NCBI RefSeq assembly: GCF_000375485.1
Contig: NZ_AQXE01000024.1
Coordinates: 1-6,950, forward strand
From: Desulfovibrio oxyclinae DSM 11498
Lineage (GTDB): Bacteria > Desulfobacterota > Desulfovibrionia > Desulfovibrionales > Desulfovibrionaceae
DNA: 6,950 nt
Reading direction: 5' to 3'
The translations under genes and the position numbers were made by a program. Under the pieces are notes generated by a model. The model had not been told where the DNA came from and made no database searches. It saw only the letters and a program-made list of their open reading frames with translations. The stretch's first letter is position 1, and each line of letters starts with the position of its first letter. Positions 6,186 through 6,950 of the stretch are shown here, one piece after another.

Positions 6186-6451
6186 CCCGTCAGAACGCCC
6201 AACAAAGCATCCAATCCCGCAACTAAGTACTGCGACAATGCCGAGCGAGGCCTAAAGGCTCTTTTGACCGTTAACGCAGGTCCGGGTGGTGTCTGTAACC
6301 ACGGACGTTTCATCAGGAACAGTGATCGCGTCATAGAGCCTCTCGCCGAGAGTGGCGGCGCACCCCAACAGCGCAGTTTTGCCTTCTTTTTTGCGCCAGC
6401 AAAAAAGAAGGTCGGCCGACAGGCCGAAACCTTCCACTGATGCAAACAGCA
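6186..6451. other. Hairpin-rich unassigned stretch between copies C and B
   Basis: There is no convincing gene. A minus-strand frame runs through it (6252 into copy B), but its start and upstream part are repeat sequence. Several hairpins follow one another: GTCC..GTGGT with ACCACGGAC (6280-6306, two bulged bases, loop GTCTGTA); CTCTCG/CGAGAG with a one-base centre (6340-6352); the 13-bp stem at 6382-6411; and TCGGCC/GGCCGA with loop GACA (6412-6427). The density suggests a further repeat module or a structured RNA; neither can be named from the sequence. Confidence 0.4.
6382..6411. repeat. Strong 13-bp hairpin
   Basis: CCTTCTTTTTTGC (6382-6394) pairs exactly with GCAAAAAAGAAGG (6399-6411) around the loop GCCA. 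It resembles a repetitive-extragenic hairpin rather than a classic terminator, because no T-tract follows the stem on either strand; on each strand a run of six T or A lies inside the stem. Confidence 0.75.
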
Positions 6452-6870
6452 ATGCCTCCGGCGGGCCCTTCTGGCGGACCAAAGGGGCGGGCCCCCTTTG
6501 GAATCCCTGAGCTGTCAGCGGGCTTGCAGCTGTCGGGTTCATGCGACCGCACAACCCGCGTCCCAGCTGCAACCCCGTTGACGGGGATTTGGGGTAGTGC
6601 GGCTTGGCTAACGAGTTTTTGTAACAAGGAGAATTCGTCAAGGAGAGCTTCCTCAGCTCACAAGCTTATCATCAAAACTCCCCCTGCATTCCCACTCCCC
6701 CGCCAGCACAACAACCGCACTCAGCCTCCCGCCAAGCCGCCTATACGCCTCAGCTTTCGGAAAGCCTCGTGCGGCTTGGCAACACAAATGTTTTTGGGAG
6801 ATTCTTAAGAACCCTTTTGCAAAAGGGTTCTTAAGCCCCCGGAGGGCCCTCGGAGAGCCGCCGGAGGCAT
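6452..6870. repeat. Repeat copy B, full length, inverted relative to copy A
   Basis: This 419-bp element is bounded by ATGCCTCCGGCGG (6452-6464) and CCGCCGGAGGCAT (6858-6870), perfect 13-bp terminal inverted repeats. It matches the reverse complement of copy A with about 12 mismatches. All are in the left two thirds; the right-hand 150 bases (from about 6720) are identical, including the 32-bp palindrome. No flanking direct repeat is seen (left flank AAACAGCA, right flank ATGAAAAT). A 118-codon frame runs from the ATG inside the left terminal repeat (6452) to a TAA at 6808, but it is probably not coding: copy A's 11-base insertion takes that ATG out of frame, and changes between the copies fall in six replacement versus four silent codons. 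The palindrome-bearing end faces the 3' end of the neighbouring gene, as in copy A. Confidence 0.9.
6804..6835. repeat. Perfect 32-bp palindrome in copy B
   Basis: These are the same 32 bases as at 134-165. On the minus strand it begins about 73 bases after the stop of the partial gene at 6908. Its full conservation between the copies, and its placement downstream of a gene both times, suggest a role at transcript ends. Confidence 0.85.
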
Positions 6871-6907
6871 ATGAAAATGCCGGGAGTGTTGTCTGGAAAT
6901 GCTGAAG

Positions 6908-6950
6908 TTACAGCAGTTCCAGTTCTTTCATGGCGAGGTAGAGTTCGCGG
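6908..6950 (-). CDS. 3' end of an unidentified minus-strand gene
   Basis: From the window edge a minus-strand frame encodes RELYLAMKELELL and then TAA (6908-6910). Codons such as CTC, GCC, CTG and GAA fit the neighbouring genes, and the peptide looks like a C-terminal helix. The family cannot be assigned from 13 residues. Its transcript would run into repeat copy B, whose terminal repeat starts 37 bases downstream. A competing plus-strand frame from ATG 6871 is preceded by GGAGG inside the repeat end, but its translation looks less like protein. Confidence 0.55.
   Translation of the reverse strand, partial: RELYLAMKELELL

Noticed and set aside
6252..6641. 129-codon minus-strand frame spanning the hairpin region and copy B
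   Set aside because: It starts inside the repeat, crosses the 13-bp hairpin and the terminal repeat, and resembles no protein family.
99..6870. Composite transposon or invertible phage-type switch
   Set aside because: No transposase or recombinase lies between or within the repeats, and no promoter at a boundary suggests switching; only homologous recombination is plausible.
5971..6870. CRISPR array
   Set aside because: The repeats are hundreds of bases long, diverged and not regularly spaced.

Overview
The window is a bacterial chromosome segment built around housekeeping translation genes, all on the minus strand. Reading on that strand the order is: a small cysteine-rich protein, hisS (histidyl-tRNA synthetase), aspS (aspartyl-tRNA synthetase), def (peptide deformylase) and fmt (methionyl-tRNA formyltransferase). 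The G/C-rich third codon positions, the paired-cysteine HisRS insertion, the hisS-aspS order and the style of the intergenic repeats suggest a sulfate reducer of the Desulfovibrionaceae. That assignment is from memory of the families and is an inference.

Layout: 1-92 is the 3' end of an unidentified plus-strand gene. 99-528 is repeat copy A. 526-568 is a bidirectional terminator shared by that gene and fmt. 586-2033 is the overlapping def-fmt pair. 2034-2349 is a spacer with the aspS terminator and probably the def-fmt promoter. 2350-5505 holds aspS and hisS, and 5506-5603 a spacer with a likely hisS promoter. 5604-5849 is the cysteine-rich gene. 5850-6907 is about 1 kb with no convincing gene, holding a degraded repeat copy C (5971-6185), a hairpin-rich stretch (6186-6451) and full repeat copy B (6452-6870). 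6908-6950 is the 3' end of another unidentified minus-strand gene.

Functionally, HisRS and AspRS charge tRNAs. Fmt formylates the initiator Met-tRNA and Def later removes the formyl group from new proteins. AspRS carries the residue pair expected of a non-discriminating enzyme, so it may also feed asparagine-tRNA synthesis.

The least ordinary content is the repeat family. A and B are about 420-430 bp and roughly 97% identical. They are bounded by the 13-bp terminal inverted repeat ATGCCTCCGGCGG, carry a perfect 32-bp palindrome and several hairpins, and lie in opposite orientation on either side of the whole translation block. They encode no credible protein and look like a non-autonomous (MITE-like) or structured 3'-UTR element. 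Homologous recombination between them would invert about 5.9 kb. I see no CRISPR array, tRNA, rRNA, transposase or defence gene.
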